A stretch of DNA of 64,000 bases from Nitrosomonadales bacterium (GCA_016214695.1 JACRNY010000002.1:1-64000); one strand, 5' to 3'. Numbered from the stretch's first letter, positions 17,433 to 26,128 are shown. Translations and numbers: made by a program. The notes: generated by a model from the letters alone, not told the origin.

Positions 17433-18917
17433 TTAATCTCCGATACCCATTTCACCCGGGGAGGTCTGGTCTCGCGGTTTGCGGTGCGTATCGGCGTGTC
17501 TGTCGGTGAAATTCGTCAGCAACGAGCCCGCCACCATGCCAAAGACGCTCATCAGGAAGCCCGCGAATTGCGGCGGGATATCGGCTTCCGGCGCAAGGAA
17601 CTCCAGCGGCAGCCAGGTCGCCACACCCATGCCCATCGCCAGATAGGCGCCGAGCGTCGTGGCGCGTTTCCAGTACAGCCCCGCCACCAGCGGCGTGAAG
17701 GCCAGCACCAGCGTCACCTTGTAGGCGTTCTCCACCATCTGGTGGATACCGGTTGCATGTTCCAACGCCCACAGCGCGTAGAGCGTGACGCACACCGAGA
17801 AGATGCCCACCACCCAGCGCGTCATCAGCAACATCCTCTGGTCGGACACATTCTTGCGCGTGACCCAGCCCTTGAGCACGTTCTCGGCCAGCGTGACCGA
17901 GGGTGCCAGCAGCGTACCGGAAGCAGTGCTCATGATCACCGACAGCAACGCGCCGTAGAAAATGATCTGCGCCAACAAAGGCAGATGCCCCTTGACCAGT
18001 TCCGGCAAGAGTTTCTGGCTGTCCTCTGCCATCCACCGGGTCACCAGTTCCGGGTCGATCAGATTGGCCGAGTAGGCAAGGAAGATCGGCACGGCGGAAA
18101 AGGCGAAGTAGGCCAGCCCGCCCAACACCGTGCCCCACACCGCGATGTTTTCGTTCTTCGAGGAGTTGGCGCGCTGGAACACGTCCTGCTGCGGGATGGA
18201 GCCGAAGCCCATGGTCAGCAGCCCCGAGATGAAAGCGACCATGGCGACCGCGTTCAGTTCGGGCCAGAAATGGAACTTCTTGTTCTGCACCGCATGTTCA
18301 ATCACGGGCGCCACACCGCCGGTCATATCCGTCACCAGCCAAGTGATATAGAGCAGGCCGAGCACAATGATGATCATCTGGAAGAACGTGGTCAGCGCCA
18401 CTGACCACATGCCGCCGTACAAGGTGTAGAGCAACACCACAGCCGCGCCGATCATGATGCCCTGCGCCTGCGTGATCTGACCGTCGGAGAGCACGTTGAA
18501 CACCAGCCCCAGCGCGGTGACCTGGGCCGACACCCAGCCCAGATAGGACAATGCGATGGCGATACTCGCGATGACCTCGACCTTGTGGCCGAAACGCTGG
18601 CGGTAGTAGTCGCCGATGGTGAGCAGGTTCATGCGGTAGAGCTTGCGCGCGAAGAACAGACCAAACAGCACCAGACACAGCGAGGCACCGAACGGGTCAG
18701 TGATCAGTCCGCCCATGTCCTCTTTGAGGAAGATGGCCGGGTTGCCGAGCACGGTCTCGGAGCCGAACCAGGTGGCGAACACCATGGCCAGCACGATGTA
18801 GATCGGCAACGAGCGTCCGGCGGAGATGTAGTCGCGCGCGTTGTGCACCTTGGTGGCCGCATACATGCCGATGCCGATGGAAATAACCAGATACAGGAAG
18901 ACAAAACCGATCAACAT
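17433..18917 (-). CDS. sodium:solute symporter (SSS family)
   Basis: A 494-residue protein with about 13 hydrophobic segments and the SSS-type core (YISAGRSLP near 35, FATWFGSETVLGNPA near 50, GGMWSVALTTFFQ near 160). The start at MLIGFVFLYLV begins directly at the first helix; 30 further upstream residues are open but look unlike a protein N-terminus. SSS proteins use the sodium gradient to import sugars, amino acids, acetate or similar compounds. The substrate cannot be told from sequence alone. A terminator lies just upstream, so it has its own promoter; the Shine-Dalgarno is weak. Confidence 0.87.
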   Translation of the reverse strand: MLIGFVFLYLVISIGIGMYAATKVHNARDYISAGRSLPIYIVLAMVFATWFGSETVLGNPAIFLKEDMGGLITDPFGASLCLVLFGLFFARKLYRMNLLTIGDYYRQRFGHKVEVIASIAIALSYLGWVSAQVTALGLVFNVLSDGQITQAQGIMIGAAVVLLYTLYGGMWSVALTTFFQMIIIVLGLLYITWLVTDMTGGVAPVIEHAVQNKKFHFWPELNAVAMVAFISGLLTMGFGSIPQQDVFQRANSSKNENIAVWGTVLGGLAYFAFSAVPIFLAYSANLIDPELVTRWMAEDSQKLLPELVKGHLPLLAQIIFYGALLSVIMSTASGTLLAPSVTLAENVLKGWVTRKNVSDQRMLLMTRWVVGIFSVCVTLYALWALEHATGIHQMVENAYKVTLVLAFTPLVAGLYWKRATTLGAYLAMGMGVATWLPLEFLAPEADIPPQFAGFLMSVFGMVAGSLLTNFTDRHADTHRKPRDQTSPGEMGIGD

Positions 18918-18974
18918 GATGGAGGCTCGCTCAATTTCGGACGGCGTGGATTCTAGCAGTCTTGGCACCAATAC

Positions 18975-18996
18975 AAAAAGGCTCCCGCAGGAGCCT
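18975..18996 (-). terminator. rho-independent terminator of the small membrane protein gene
   Basis: On the minus strand AGGCTCC-TGCG-GGAGCCT is followed by TTTTTG. It lies 24 bp after the stop at 19020. The stem sequence is identical to the terminator at 19428-19453. Confidence 0.85.
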
Positions 18997-19019
18997 GTGC
19001 CATACATTGAAAATGTTTC

Positions 19020-19256
19020 TTATGCTTCGCCGGGCACTTGCTGCTCTATCGTCTCTGGCGCCTGGTCCAGTTGTTGCAGCGCCGCCTTGGACAGTCTGAG
19101 AGAGAGGAGCGTCAACAAGCCGGAAAGGGAACTGGCGATCAGCAACTGATCCGCATTGATCAGCCCCAGCATGAGCGCGACCAGCTCGGCACCAAGGGTG
19201 CCTATCACCAGCACATTGACGAACAACGGCAGCCTGCGCATCTGGAGCGACCTCAT
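19020..19256 (-). CDS. small two-helix membrane protein, unknown function
   Basis: A 78-residue product with two hydrophobic helices (about 10-31 and 37-56) and an acidic, glutamine-rich tail (QQLDQAPETIEQQ). A dedicated terminator just downstream supports real transcription. ATG codons at residues 1 and 6 are both possible starts. No family is recognised. It sits alone between the peroxiredoxin and the symporter. Confidence 0.65.
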   Translation of the reverse strand: MRSLQMRRLPLFVNVLVIGTLGAELVALMLGLINADQLLIASSLSGLLTLLSLRLSKAALQQLDQAPETIEQQVPGEA

Positions 19257-19427
19257 GATCTATGGATTCTGACAGTGCGGGAATCTAACAAGGAAGCCCG
19301 ATGTCAGCAATATGCCAATCGGCCTAGATAGCCGTATATATCTCCTCTGCAAAAACACCGGCCATTGCCCATTTCGCAAGGGCGGGTATTCGGAATTCAC
19401 CCCGCCCCTCTGCCTGCCGCACCAATG

Positions 19428-19453
19428 AAAAAGGCTCCCGCAGGAGCCTTTTT
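19428..19453 (-). terminator. bidirectional-type terminator of the peroxiredoxin gene
   Basis: AAAAAGGCTCC-CGC-AGGAGCCTTTTT forms a stem with U-tracts in both directions, 20 bp after the peroxiredoxin stop. The rest of 19257-19473 shows nothing else. Confidence 0.9.
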
Positions 19454-19473
19454 CAGCGCAGAACCGGGAACGC

Positions 19474-20076
19474 TTACAGTTCTTTGGCGTGTGCTGCCAG
19501 GTACTTCGCAACACCTTCGGTCGATGCGCCCATACCCGCCTTGCCCTTGCTCCAGCCGGCCGGGCAGACTTCGCCGTGCTCTTCGGTGAATTGCAGCGCG
19601 TCGACCATGCGCAGCATCTCGTCGATGTTGCGACCCAGCGGCAGGTTGTTCACGACCTGGTGCTGCACCACGCCGCTCTTGTCGATCAGGAAGGAGCCGC
19701 GATAAGCCACACCGCCTTCGGCTTCGACGTCGTAGGCCTTGCAGATCTCGTGCTTGATGTCGGCGACCAGCGTGTAGCGCACTTGGCCGATGCCGCCCTT
19801 TTCCACCGGGGTGTTCTTCCAGGCCAGGTGGGTGAAGTGGGAGTCGATGGACACGCCGATGACTTCGACGTTGCGCTTCTTGAACTCGTCCAGACGGTGA
19901 TCGAAAGCGATGATCTCGGACGGGCACACGAAAGTGAAGTCCAGCGGGTAGAAATACACCACGGCGTACTTTCCTGCAGCGGCTTTCTTCAGATTGAAGG
20001 ATTCATTGATTTCGTTGTTGCCCATGACGGCAACAGCGCTGAAATCGGGAGCTTGCTTACCTACGAGTACGGCCAT
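19474..20076 (-). CDS. typical 2-Cys peroxiredoxin (AhpC/Prx1 type)
   Basis: The 200-residue enzyme has the peroxidatic cysteine in FTFVCPSE (C51) and the resolving cysteine in EVCPAGW (C171), plus the C-terminal extension of Prx1-type enzymes. It reduces hydrogen peroxide and organic hydroperoxides, with thioredoxin or AhpF as reductant; no ahpF is adjacent. The start follows AAGGAGATCAAC. The open frame extends 60 codons upstream without sense. The gene is followed by a strong terminator. No OxyR site was identified. Confidence 0.95.
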   Translation of the reverse strand: MAVLVGKQAPDFSAVAVMGNNEINESFNLKKAAAGKYAVVYFYPLDFTFVCPSEIIAFDHRLDEFKKRNVEVIGVSIDSHFTHLAWKNTPVEKGGIGQVRYTLVADIKHEICKAYDVEAEGGVAYRGSFLIDKSGVVQHQVVNNLPLGRNIDEMLRMVDALQFTEEHGEVCPAGWSKGKAGMGASTEGVAKYLAAHAKEL

Positions 20077-20170
20077 GTTGATCTCCTTGAGTGGGGTTGA
20101 TAATTTGGTTGACTGAATTGCTTGGGTATCCAATTTACCAGATATGCCAATAGTGTCAACCGGCAAATGG

Positions 20171-21922
20171 TTAATTTTCTTTGAGGGTCTCTTTCCAGTC
20201 GAACTGGATGCGGTGCAACTGGGAATATACGCCGCCTTTGGCCAGCAACTCGGCATGTGTGCCGGTCTCGACGATCCTGCCTTTTTGCATGACCACGATG
20301 CGGTCGGCCTTCTCGATGGTGGAGAGGCGGTGCGCGATGACCAGCGTAGTACGGCCCTGCATCAGCGTCTCCAGCGCGGCCTGAACATGGCGCTCGGACT
20401 CGCTGTCCAGCGCCGAGGTGGCCTCGTCCAGGATCAATATCGGAGCGTCCTTGAGGATTGCGCGCGCGATGGCGATACGCTGGCGCTGTCCGCCCGACAG
20501 ACGCACACCCTTCTCGCCGACCAGCGTATCCAGCCCCTGCGGCAGGTCGCGGATGAATTCCATCGCATGCGCCGCGGTCGCCGCTGCGACGATCTCGCTT
20601 TCCGGCACTTCGCGCATCTGGCCATAGGCGATATTGGCGGAGATGGTGTCGTTGAACAGCACCACTTCCTGGCTCACCAGCGCGATGTTGGCGCGCAAAC
20701 TTGCCAGCGTGAGGTCGCGGATATCCTGCCCGTCCAGCGTGATGCGCCCGGCCGTGGGCGTGTAGAAGCGCGGCACCAGATTGGCCATGGTGCTCTTGCC
20801 GCTGCCGGATGCGCCGACCAGCGCCACCGACATCCCCGCGGGGATATCCAGATTGACGTCGTCCAGCGCCAGACGATCGTCCGACTGGTAGGACAGGCTG
20901 ACATGCTCGAAAGCCAATGCGCCCGTGGCGCGGTCCATCACCGTCTTGCCCTCATCCGTCTCGCCCGCCGTGTCGATCAGTTCGAACACGCTCTCCGACG
21001 CTGCCAGCCCGCGCTGCAGGAACTCGGTGACGCTGGTGAGGCGCTTCAGCGGCGCGGTCAGCATCAGCATGGCCGCGACGAAGGAAAGGAAACTGCCGAC
21101 CGTGGTCGTATCGGTCTTGGTCTGCGCGATGGCAAGATAGACGATGACCGCCAGCGCGATCGCCGCCACCATCTGCACGATGGGCACGTTGGCTGCCGCT
21201 GCGGCCGCCTGCTTCATGGCATGGCGGCGCACCCAGTTGGTCTCTTCGTTGAAGCGCTGCTGCTCGTAGCTCTGGCCGCCGAACAGCTTGACCACCTTGT
21301 GCGCGGTCACGCTCTCTTCGATCACCTGGGTGATGCTGCCCATGGCGCGCTGCGAGTCGCGGCTGGATTCGCGCAGGCGGCGGTTGATGACGCTGATGAC
21401 CACCGCCACGATGGGCGCGATCACCAGCGTCAGCATGGTCAGCTTCCAGTCGAGATAGAGCAGCCAGCCGAGCAGGCCGATGATGATGATGGTGTCGCGG
21501 ATGACGATGGTGACCACGCTGGTGGCAGCAGCGGTGACCTGCGTGACGTCGAAGGTCAGCTTGGAGATCAGCGAACCGGTGGCATGGTCGTCGTAGAAAC
21601 GTGTCGGCAGCGACATCAGCTTGCGGAACATCTCTGCGCGCAGGTCCATCACCAGCTTGTTGCCCACCCAGTTGATGGCGTAGGTGCCGATGAATCCGGC
21701 CACGCCGCGCACGAAGAAGATGGCAAGGATGAAGACCGGCGCCCAGCGGATGACGCTGTCATCCTTGTGGATGAAGGTGCCGTCCAGAAACGGCTTGAGC
21801 AGTGCGGGAAGCAGCGGTTCAGTGGCGGCGGTGATCGCCATGCAGGCGATGGAGATGGCGAACACCCGCCAGTAGGGCCGGACGTAAGTGAGCAGACGCA
21901 GGTAAAGCTGGGTAGAGGTCAT
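20171..21922 (-). CDS. msbA: lipid A exporter MsbA (ABC transporter, fused TMD-NBD)
   Basis: A 583-residue half-transporter with six transmembrane helices (about 15-320) and a C-terminal ATPase: Walker A GASGSGKST near 375, signature LSGGQRQR near 475, Walker B ILILDEATSALD near 498, H-loop AHRLST near 533. MsbA dimers flip lipid A-core across the inner membrane. The start MTSTQLYLRLLTYVRPYW matches the family. It follows btuM by 33 bp on the same strand, so it could be partly driven by the B12-controlled transcript. Confidence 0.93.
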   Translation of the reverse strand: MTSTQLYLRLLTYVRPYWRVFAISIACMAITAATEPLLPALLKPFLDGTFIHKDDSVIRWAPVFILAIFFVRGVAGFIGTYAINWVGNKLVMDLRAEMFRKLMSLPTRFYDDHATGSLISKLTFDVTQVTAAATSVVTIVIRDTIIIIGLLGWLLYLDWKLTMLTLVIAPIVAVVISVINRRLRESSRDSQRAMGSITQVIEESVTAHKVVKLFGGQSYEQQRFNEETNWVRRHAMKQAAAAAANVPIVQMVAAIALAVIVYLAIAQTKTDTTTVGSFLSFVAAMLMLTAPLKRLTSVTEFLQRGLAASESVFELIDTAGETDEGKTVMDRATGALAFEHVSLSYQSDDRLALDDVNLDIPAGMSVALVGASGSGKSTMANLVPRFYTPTAGRITLDGQDIRDLTLASLRANIALVSQEVVLFNDTISANIAYGQMREVPESEIVAAATAAHAMEFIRDLPQGLDTLVGEKGVRLSGGQRQRIAIARAILKDAPILILDEATSALDSESERHVQAALETLMQGRTTLVIAHRLSTIEKADRIVVMQKGRIVETGTHAELLAKGGVYSQLHRIQFDWKETLKEN

Positions 21923-21955
21923 CTGGGGACTGCTGCGTCCGTCACGTTGCGGCCA

Positions 21956-22543
21956 TCAAACAGCCTTGCTATCGCCTTGTGTCTTGCCGGTGAGCATCGC
22001 ATGCAGCATCTGCACCACGACCGCACAACCGATGTAGATCACTGCCACGGTCACATAGGAACCGTAGTACTGCGCGACGCTCGCGGTGAAATCGGCGACG
22101 CCCATGCTGCCGAAATAGCCGGCCAGCAGATAGAAGCTCACGTTGGCGATGACGAAGGCCAGGCTGCCCGCCGCCACGGCGGCCGCGAACAGACCGAGCA
22201 TGCCTTTGCCGCTCAGGTCATGACGCGGCGCGTACCAGCGACCGACATACCACAGTGCCGAGTAGGCGAAGACCAGGAAACCATAGGCCTGGGTCACGCA
22301 CCAGCCGCTGACACCGGCAAAGTTGATTGCGTAGTAATCGACCATTGCAGCCCCGACCAGCAGCATTGCCAGGATCGCCAGCGCAGCGCGTACGCGACCG
22401 AGGAACAGGCCGCCCAGGAAGAACACGGCATACGATGCATCGGGCAAGGCCACCGACGAACCGAAGTGGTTGAAACGCGTCATCGCCATCAGCGCGACCA
22501 GCGCCGTTGCGATCCACAGGGTTTTGTTTTGCAGGACTTTCAT
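21956..22543 (-). CDS. btuM: BtuM-type cobalamin transporter (solitary ECF S-component)
   Basis: A 195-residue protein of about six hydrophobic helices lying directly downstream of a B12-riboswitch-controlled btuB. The N-terminal MTRFNHFG and PDASYAVFFL segments and a cysteine at position 82 (GVSGWC) match what is known of BtuM, whose invariant cysteine contacts the cobalt of cobalamin; this would be the inner-membrane step of uptake without a classic BtuCDF. The identity is from memory of the family plus context. AAGGAGACATC precedes the ATG. The other gene product such a position could hold is a generic vitamin-linked membrane protein. Confidence 0.75.
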   Translation of the reverse strand: MKVLQNKTLWIATALVALMAMTRFNHFGSSVALPDASYAVFFLGGLFLGRVRAALAILAMLLVGAAMVDYYAINFAGVSGWCVTQAYGFLVFAYSALWYVGRWYAPRHDLSGKGMLGLFAAAVAAGSLAFVIANVSFYLLAGYFGSMGVADFTASVAQYYGSYVTVAVIYIGCAVVVQMLHAMLTGKTQGDSKAV

Positions 22544-22558
22544 GATGTCTCCTTGTAA

Positions 22559-22587
22559 GTTCGCGCCAATACCGAATTGGCGCGAAC
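22559..22587 (-). other. btuB–btuM intercistronic hairpin
   Basis: A perfect 12-bp inverted repeat GTTCGCGCCAAT / ATTGGCGCGAAC with a 5-nt loop stands between btuB and btuM, 16 bp before the btuM start. There is no U-run, so it is unlikely to be a terminator. It may be an mRNA-stability or processing element. Confidence 0.7.
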
Positions 22588-22635
22588 TTTAACAGAAAAG
22601 GCAGGGGCAGGCGACAAGCGCCCCCTGCCCAGCCG

Positions 22636-24495
22636 TCAGCGGTAACTCAGTCCGACGAACACGGTGCGGCCCGGAGTGTTGTAACCATGTGCCAGCATAT
22701 AGTCCCTGTTGAACAGGTTATCCACCCGTGCCGAGAGTTCAAGATGCTCGCTCATCGCGTAGCCCGCCGTGAGGTTGGCCACGTCATAGGGCGCGAGTCG
22801 GGTGCGTGCAAAAGTATTGATGTCAATATCGGTGCGCACACCGCTGTATTGCCACTCGCCACCAACTCTCAACGCGCCGTAGCGCTTCACGACCCCCAGG
22901 CTGGCAAAGTTCCTGGCTCGACGCAGCAAAATCTGGCCGGTATTGGCATCCCGCGGGTTCTGCCGCGTCACCGACAATCTCACTGCAGCTTCGCCGATCT
23001 GTTCGTTAAGGCTCAACTCCGCGCCTTCGATGCGCGCTTCGTTAAGGTTGACCATGGTGGAAGCCGGCAAGGTATTGATGACGATCAGATCGTGGATGCG
23101 ATTTTCAAAATACACCAGATCCAGTTTCTGTCCGGCTTTGGCGTAATGCAATCCCAACTCCTTGTTGCGCGAGTGTTCCGGCTTCAGGTTGGGGTTGCCG
23201 ACGTATGAATAGCCGAAACCCCAATCCACGAAGGGATAGAACAGATCGTTCAGCGTGGGCGCCTTGAAAGCGGTCGCCATGCTTGCAGTGAGACGCCACG
23301 ATTCGGCGATGTTGCCACCGTACCCCAGCAACCAGGTCTTGGCTGTACCGAAGTCGGAATATTTGTCCTTGCGATAGTTGAACTGCAATTGCTCCGCGCC
23401 AAAATTGAAGGTGTAACCGGCGAACAGGCTGTCGTCGGTGCGGCTGGTGCGCGTGAACAATGTGCTGCTGGCCACCTGCTGTTTCAGCTTTTCCCAGCCC
23501 ACGACCAGGACATCGTTACCACCGGCACGTATGGTGTGTTGCCACGAAAACAGGTCACTGGTGGTTTTGAACTGTGCGCCCAAATTGGCATCCGGTGCAC
23601 CGTTAAGATAGTTCTGGGTGCCATCCGTCCCGCGCGCAACTTGCAGCTTGCTCAACCAGCCCTCGCTCAAGAGGTTGTCGGATGCCGCCGCGTACTTCTG
23701 GATATGCGACTTGCTGCTGTTCGCATCTGTACTCGAACCGAATGCATTGTCGTTCTGGCTGGTCGCCTTGCTGTCGAACAACGATACCGACATGCTGTGC
23801 GCTCTGCCAAAGGCATGGCGCACGTTCGCCGACACGCTGGTGTTGTCGTAACCATCCTTGTCCGGGTTCACGCCGGGAACCAGACTCGTTTTGACTGCCG
23901 AAACGCCATCGGTCTTGTACTTCGAGACCTGCACATTGAAAGTGTCGTTTTCCGCTCCTCCGCCAAAGCCCGCGGAAACGCGTCTGGTCCCATACGAACC
24001 CGCGCCCAGACCGCCATTGAATGACGGAACGCCCTTGCCGCGCCGGGTGAATATCTGGATCACGCCGCCGATGGCTTCCGAGCCATACAGACTGCTGACA
24101 TTGCCGCGCACGACTTCGATACGTTCGATCTGGTCCAGCATCAACTGGTCGATCTGTGTCGTACCTGCCGTCGCGGAATTGATACGCACACCGTCCAGCA
24201 ACACCAGCGTGTGGCTGGAATTGGTACCGCGCATGAACAGGCTGCTCTGCTTGCCGATACCGCCGTTCTGATAAACCTCCACCCCGGCCAGATTCCGCAA
24301 CAGTGCGGGCACATCGGCCGCCTGCGAAGTCTCGATATCCTTGCGGGTGATCACGGTGGCATGCGACAGCGTCTGTGCCAATGCCTGCTCTGTACGCGTG
24401 GCGGTGACCACCACTTCGTCCAGACTGTCGGTTGCGGCTTGCGCCAGGGGAGTTGCCGCGAGCAGTATCGCGGCGAGTGAGAGTTTTCGTTTCAT
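22636..24495 (-). CDS. btuB: TonB-dependent cobalamin receptor BtuB
   Basis: A 619-residue outer-membrane receptor: signal peptide ending LAQA (about residue 21), TonB box DEVVVTATR just after it, plug domain to about 150 (LRNLAGVEVYQNGGIG, VLLDGVRINSATAG), then a beta-barrel that ends with aromatic FVGLSYR as expected for BamA recognition. The start was chosen at MKRKLSLAA, preceded by AGGAAGCATC; eight further upstream codons are open but lack a Shine-Dalgarno. A cobalamin riboswitch upstream sets the substrate as B12 or a related corrinoid. Confidence 0.93.
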   Translation of the reverse strand: MKRKLSLAAILLAATPLAQAATDSLDEVVVTATRTEQALAQTLSHATVITRKDIETSQAADVPALLRNLAGVEVYQNGGIGKQSSLFMRGTNSSHTLVLLDGVRINSATAGTTQIDQLMLDQIERIEVVRGNVSSLYGSEAIGGVIQIFTRRGKGVPSFNGGLGAGSYGTRRVSAGFGGGAENDTFNVQVSKYKTDGVSAVKTSLVPGVNPDKDGYDNTSVSANVRHAFGRAHSMSVSLFDSKATSQNDNAFGSSTDANSSKSHIQKYAAASDNLLSEGWLSKLQVARGTDGTQNYLNGAPDANLGAQFKTTSDLFSWQHTIRAGGNDVLVVGWEKLKQQVASSTLFTRTSRTDDSLFAGYTFNFGAEQLQFNYRKDKYSDFGTAKTWLLGYGGNIAESWRLTASMATAFKAPTLNDLFYPFVDWGFGYSYVGNPNLKPEHSRNKELGLHYAKAGQKLDLVYFENRIHDLIVINTLPASTMVNLNEARIEGAELSLNEQIGEAAVRLSVTRQNPRDANTGQILLRRARNFASLGVVKRYGALRVGGEWQYSGVRTDIDINTFARTRLAPYDVANLTAGYAMSEHLELSARVDNLFNRDYMLAHGYNTPGRTVFVGLSYR

Positions 24496-24627
24496 GATGC
24501 TTCCTGAATTAAGTTCCAAGCGACCCCGTTGGAACGTTGAACAAAATCAGGAATATGGCGGGAAGCGAGAATGAACCTTGAAATACGGGCATCCATGCGC
24601 CCCACGCGCATTTCCTGAACCTCGCCC

Positions 24628-24792
24628 AAGGCCGGTATCCGGGCTCGCAAGATATATTTGCCGCCTTCCCATGCTTGCGCACAGTGGCCGATTGGCAGAT
24701 CCACACTTGCTTACCGTTGCGGGGGCAGCACAGGCATCGGAGTTAACGCTTCCTCACCTGTTTCCCGTTTAACTGAAAGGCTCGCACCTTTC
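24628..24792 (-). promoter_or_regulatory. cobalamin (B12) riboswitch
   Basis: On the minus strand the conserved blocks occur in order: GGTGCGAGCC-like P1 start, GGGAAACAGGTGAGG, CTGCCCCCGCAACGGTAA, the B12 box core GGCCACTG, CATGGGAAGGC, and AGCCCGGATACCGGCC. Between it and the btuB ATG (24496-24627) lies a 7-bp-stem hairpin (24513-24519 with 24529-24535, GTTCCAA...TTGGAAC) next to the ribosome binding site. That hairpin could be part of the expression platform. High B12 should switch btuB-btuM off. Confidence 0.95.
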
Positions 24793-24883
24793 TGCACCTT
24801 GAAGCAGAACGGATTCTATCAGAGCTTTTACCGAGGGTTGCCGGTCAAAATTCCAAAGCACTTGCAAAACACTCTGTTACCGA

Positions 24884-24913
24884 TTGACTTAACAAGGTTT
24901 TTAAATTTATAGT
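24884..24913 (+). promoter_or_regulatory. promoter of the zapB-like–zapA operon
   Basis: TTGACT (24884-24889), an 18-bp spacer and TATAGT (24908-24913) end 6 bases before the ATG at 24920. The predicted start of transcription therefore falls on or next to the start codon. The bases between this promoter and the riboswitch presumably hold the divergent btuB promoter, which I could not place confidently. Confidence 0.65.
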
Positions 24914-24919
24914 TCGCCC

Positions 24920-25120
24920 ATGCATAGCGAACTCGACGCCCTCGACCAAAAACTGTCCAGCCTGGTGGAACTCACCCAGCGCCTGCGCGCCGAGAATCTG
25001 CAATTGCGCCAGGAAGTCGCCTCGGCACTGAGCCAGCAGCGCAAGAGCCAGGACAAAGTCGAAGCAGCCGCCCAGCGGCTCGAGAAACTCATCTCGCAAC
25101 TTCCAGAGGACGCACAATGA
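24920..25120 (+). CDS. ZapB-like coiled-coil protein (TIGR02449 type)
   Basis: A 66-residue almost wholly coiled-coil protein with leucine heptads (LDALDQKLSSLVELTQRL, AENLQLRQEVASAL). Such small coiled coils are commonly found just upstream of zapA in beta- and gammaproteobacteria and resemble the division factor ZapB. The stop overlaps the zapA start in ATGA, so the two are translationally coupled. No Shine-Dalgarno is visible. The promoter position suggests a leaderless start. Confidence 0.85.
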   Translation: MHSELDALDQKLSSLVELTQRLRAENLQLRQEVASALSQQRKSQDKVEAAAQRLEKLISQLPEDAQ

Positions 25121-25431
25121 ACGCCCCCAAAGTCAGTTCGCTGGACGTCACCATCCTCGACCGCGAGTTGCGCGTCGCCTGCCCCGATGACGAACGCGCC
25201 GAACTGCTGGATGCCGTTGCTTATCTGGACAAAAAGATGCGCGAGATACGCGATGCCGGCAAGATCGCCTCGGTCGAGCGTATCGCCATCATGGCAGCAC
25301 TCAACATCACCCACGAACTCCTCACCACACGTCTCGGCGGCGGGTTTGACCTCGCCGAATTCAAGCGTAGAATGCAATCCATGCAGGCGACCATCGATAC
25401 TGCGTTAGCAGAACAGGATGAGTTGTTCTAG
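25117..25431 (+). CDS. zapA: cell division protein ZapA
   Basis: A 104-residue ZapA: N-terminal globular part (VTILDRELRVACPDDERAEL) and a C-terminal coiled coil (residues 65-100). ZapA bundles FtsZ filaments and stabilises the Z-ring. It overlaps the upstream coiled-coil gene by 4 bp and is followed directly by 6S RNA, the conserved zapA–ssrS order in proteobacteria. Confidence 0.93.
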   Translation: MNAPKVSSLDVTILDRELRVACPDDERAELLDAVAYLDKKMREIRDAGKIASVERIAIMAALNITHELLTTRLGGGFDLAEFKRRMQSMQATIDTALAEQDELF

Positions 25432-25434
25432 TTT

Positions 25435-25617
25435 GTTCCCTGCGGTGTTCGTCAGGTTCATAACTTCTTAGAACCAATGAGCTTAATGCTATGGTTGTGC
25501 CCCATCAAAGCCACTGTTGTGATCGTCCCCCGGGGATGAACCTGATGTGGCCGGGAATCGACCCATCTTGAACCCCGGTTCAAGAACATTGAACCAACGG
25601 CACAGGCGGGGAACTCC
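25435..25617 (+). ncRNA. ssrS: 6S RNA
   Basis: The sequence between zapA and the terminator closes on itself (GTTCCCTGC at 25435-25443 with GCGGGGAAC near 25606-25614). It contains the conserved 3' block CATCTTGAACC...GGTTCAAGAACATTGAACC that resembles the matching part of enterobacterial 6S RNA. The internal region would form the large open bubble that mimics a melted promoter and binds sigma-70 RNA polymerase. Location right after zapA is the standard synteny. The exact ends are approximate by a few bases. Confidence 0.88.
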
Positions 25618-25621
25618 ATTC

Positions 25622-25650
25622 AAAATGCGGCTTAGGCCGCATTTTCTTTT
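25622..25650 (+). terminator. rho-independent terminator after 6S RNA
   Basis: AAAATGCGGC-TTAG-GCCGCATTTT followed by CTTTT. Confidence 0.9.
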
Positions 25651-25663
25651 CCGGAGTTGAAGC

Positions 25664-26128
25664 ATGCGTTACTGGCTGATGAAATCTGAACCTTCCGATT
25701 GCAGCATCGACGATCTCGCGGCGATGAAAGACCAGACCGTCGCTTGGTACGGCGTGCGCAATTACCAGGCGCGCAACTTCATGCGCGACCAGATGAGTGT
25801 CGGCGATGGCGTGCTGTTCTACCACTCCAACTGCAAGGAGCCCGGCATCGCGGGCATCGCCGAAGTGGCTAGCCACGCCTACCCAGACGCCACGCAGTTC
25901 GACAAGAAGAGCAAATACTTCGACGAAAAAGCCACGCAGGAGACACCGCGCTGGATGAACGTGGACGTGAAACTGGTAAAGAAGATCGCGCTCATCTCCA
26001 TCGAGGAACTGAAACGCCATCCCGAGCTGGAGAACATGCGCACGCTGCAACGCGGCAATCGCCTCTCCATCACCCCGCTCGATCCGGCGGAGTGGAAGTT
26101 CATCACGACGAAGCTGGTCCGCAATTAA
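25664..26128 (+). CDS. EVE-domain protein
   Basis: A 154-residue single-domain protein of the EVE family, beginning MRYWLMKSEPS with the conserved W-YGVRNYQARNFMR segment at about 28-42 and WMNVDVK near 98. EVE domains are PUA-like folds thought to bind modified DNA or RNA bases such as 5-methylcytosine. Here it is a stand-alone copy next to ssrS, a common housekeeping setting rather than a defence island. CCGGAGTTGAAGC precedes the ATG. Confidence 0.92.
   Translation: MRYWLMKSEPSDCSIDDLAAMKDQTVAWYGVRNYQARNFMRDQMSVGDGVLFYHSNCKEPGIAGIAEVASHAYPDATQFDKKSKYFDEKATQETPRWMNVDVKLVKKIALISIEELKRHPELENMRTLQRGNRLSITPLDPAEWKFITTKLVRN

Noticed and set aside
17418-18404. 328-codon frame opposite the symporter gene, starting at the Pho box
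   Set aside because: His/Arg-rich shadow; the minus-strand frame has clear SSS-family helices.
20144-22558. 804-codon plus-strand frame opposite msbA and btuM
   Set aside because: Shadow of the genes on the other strand; no motifs.
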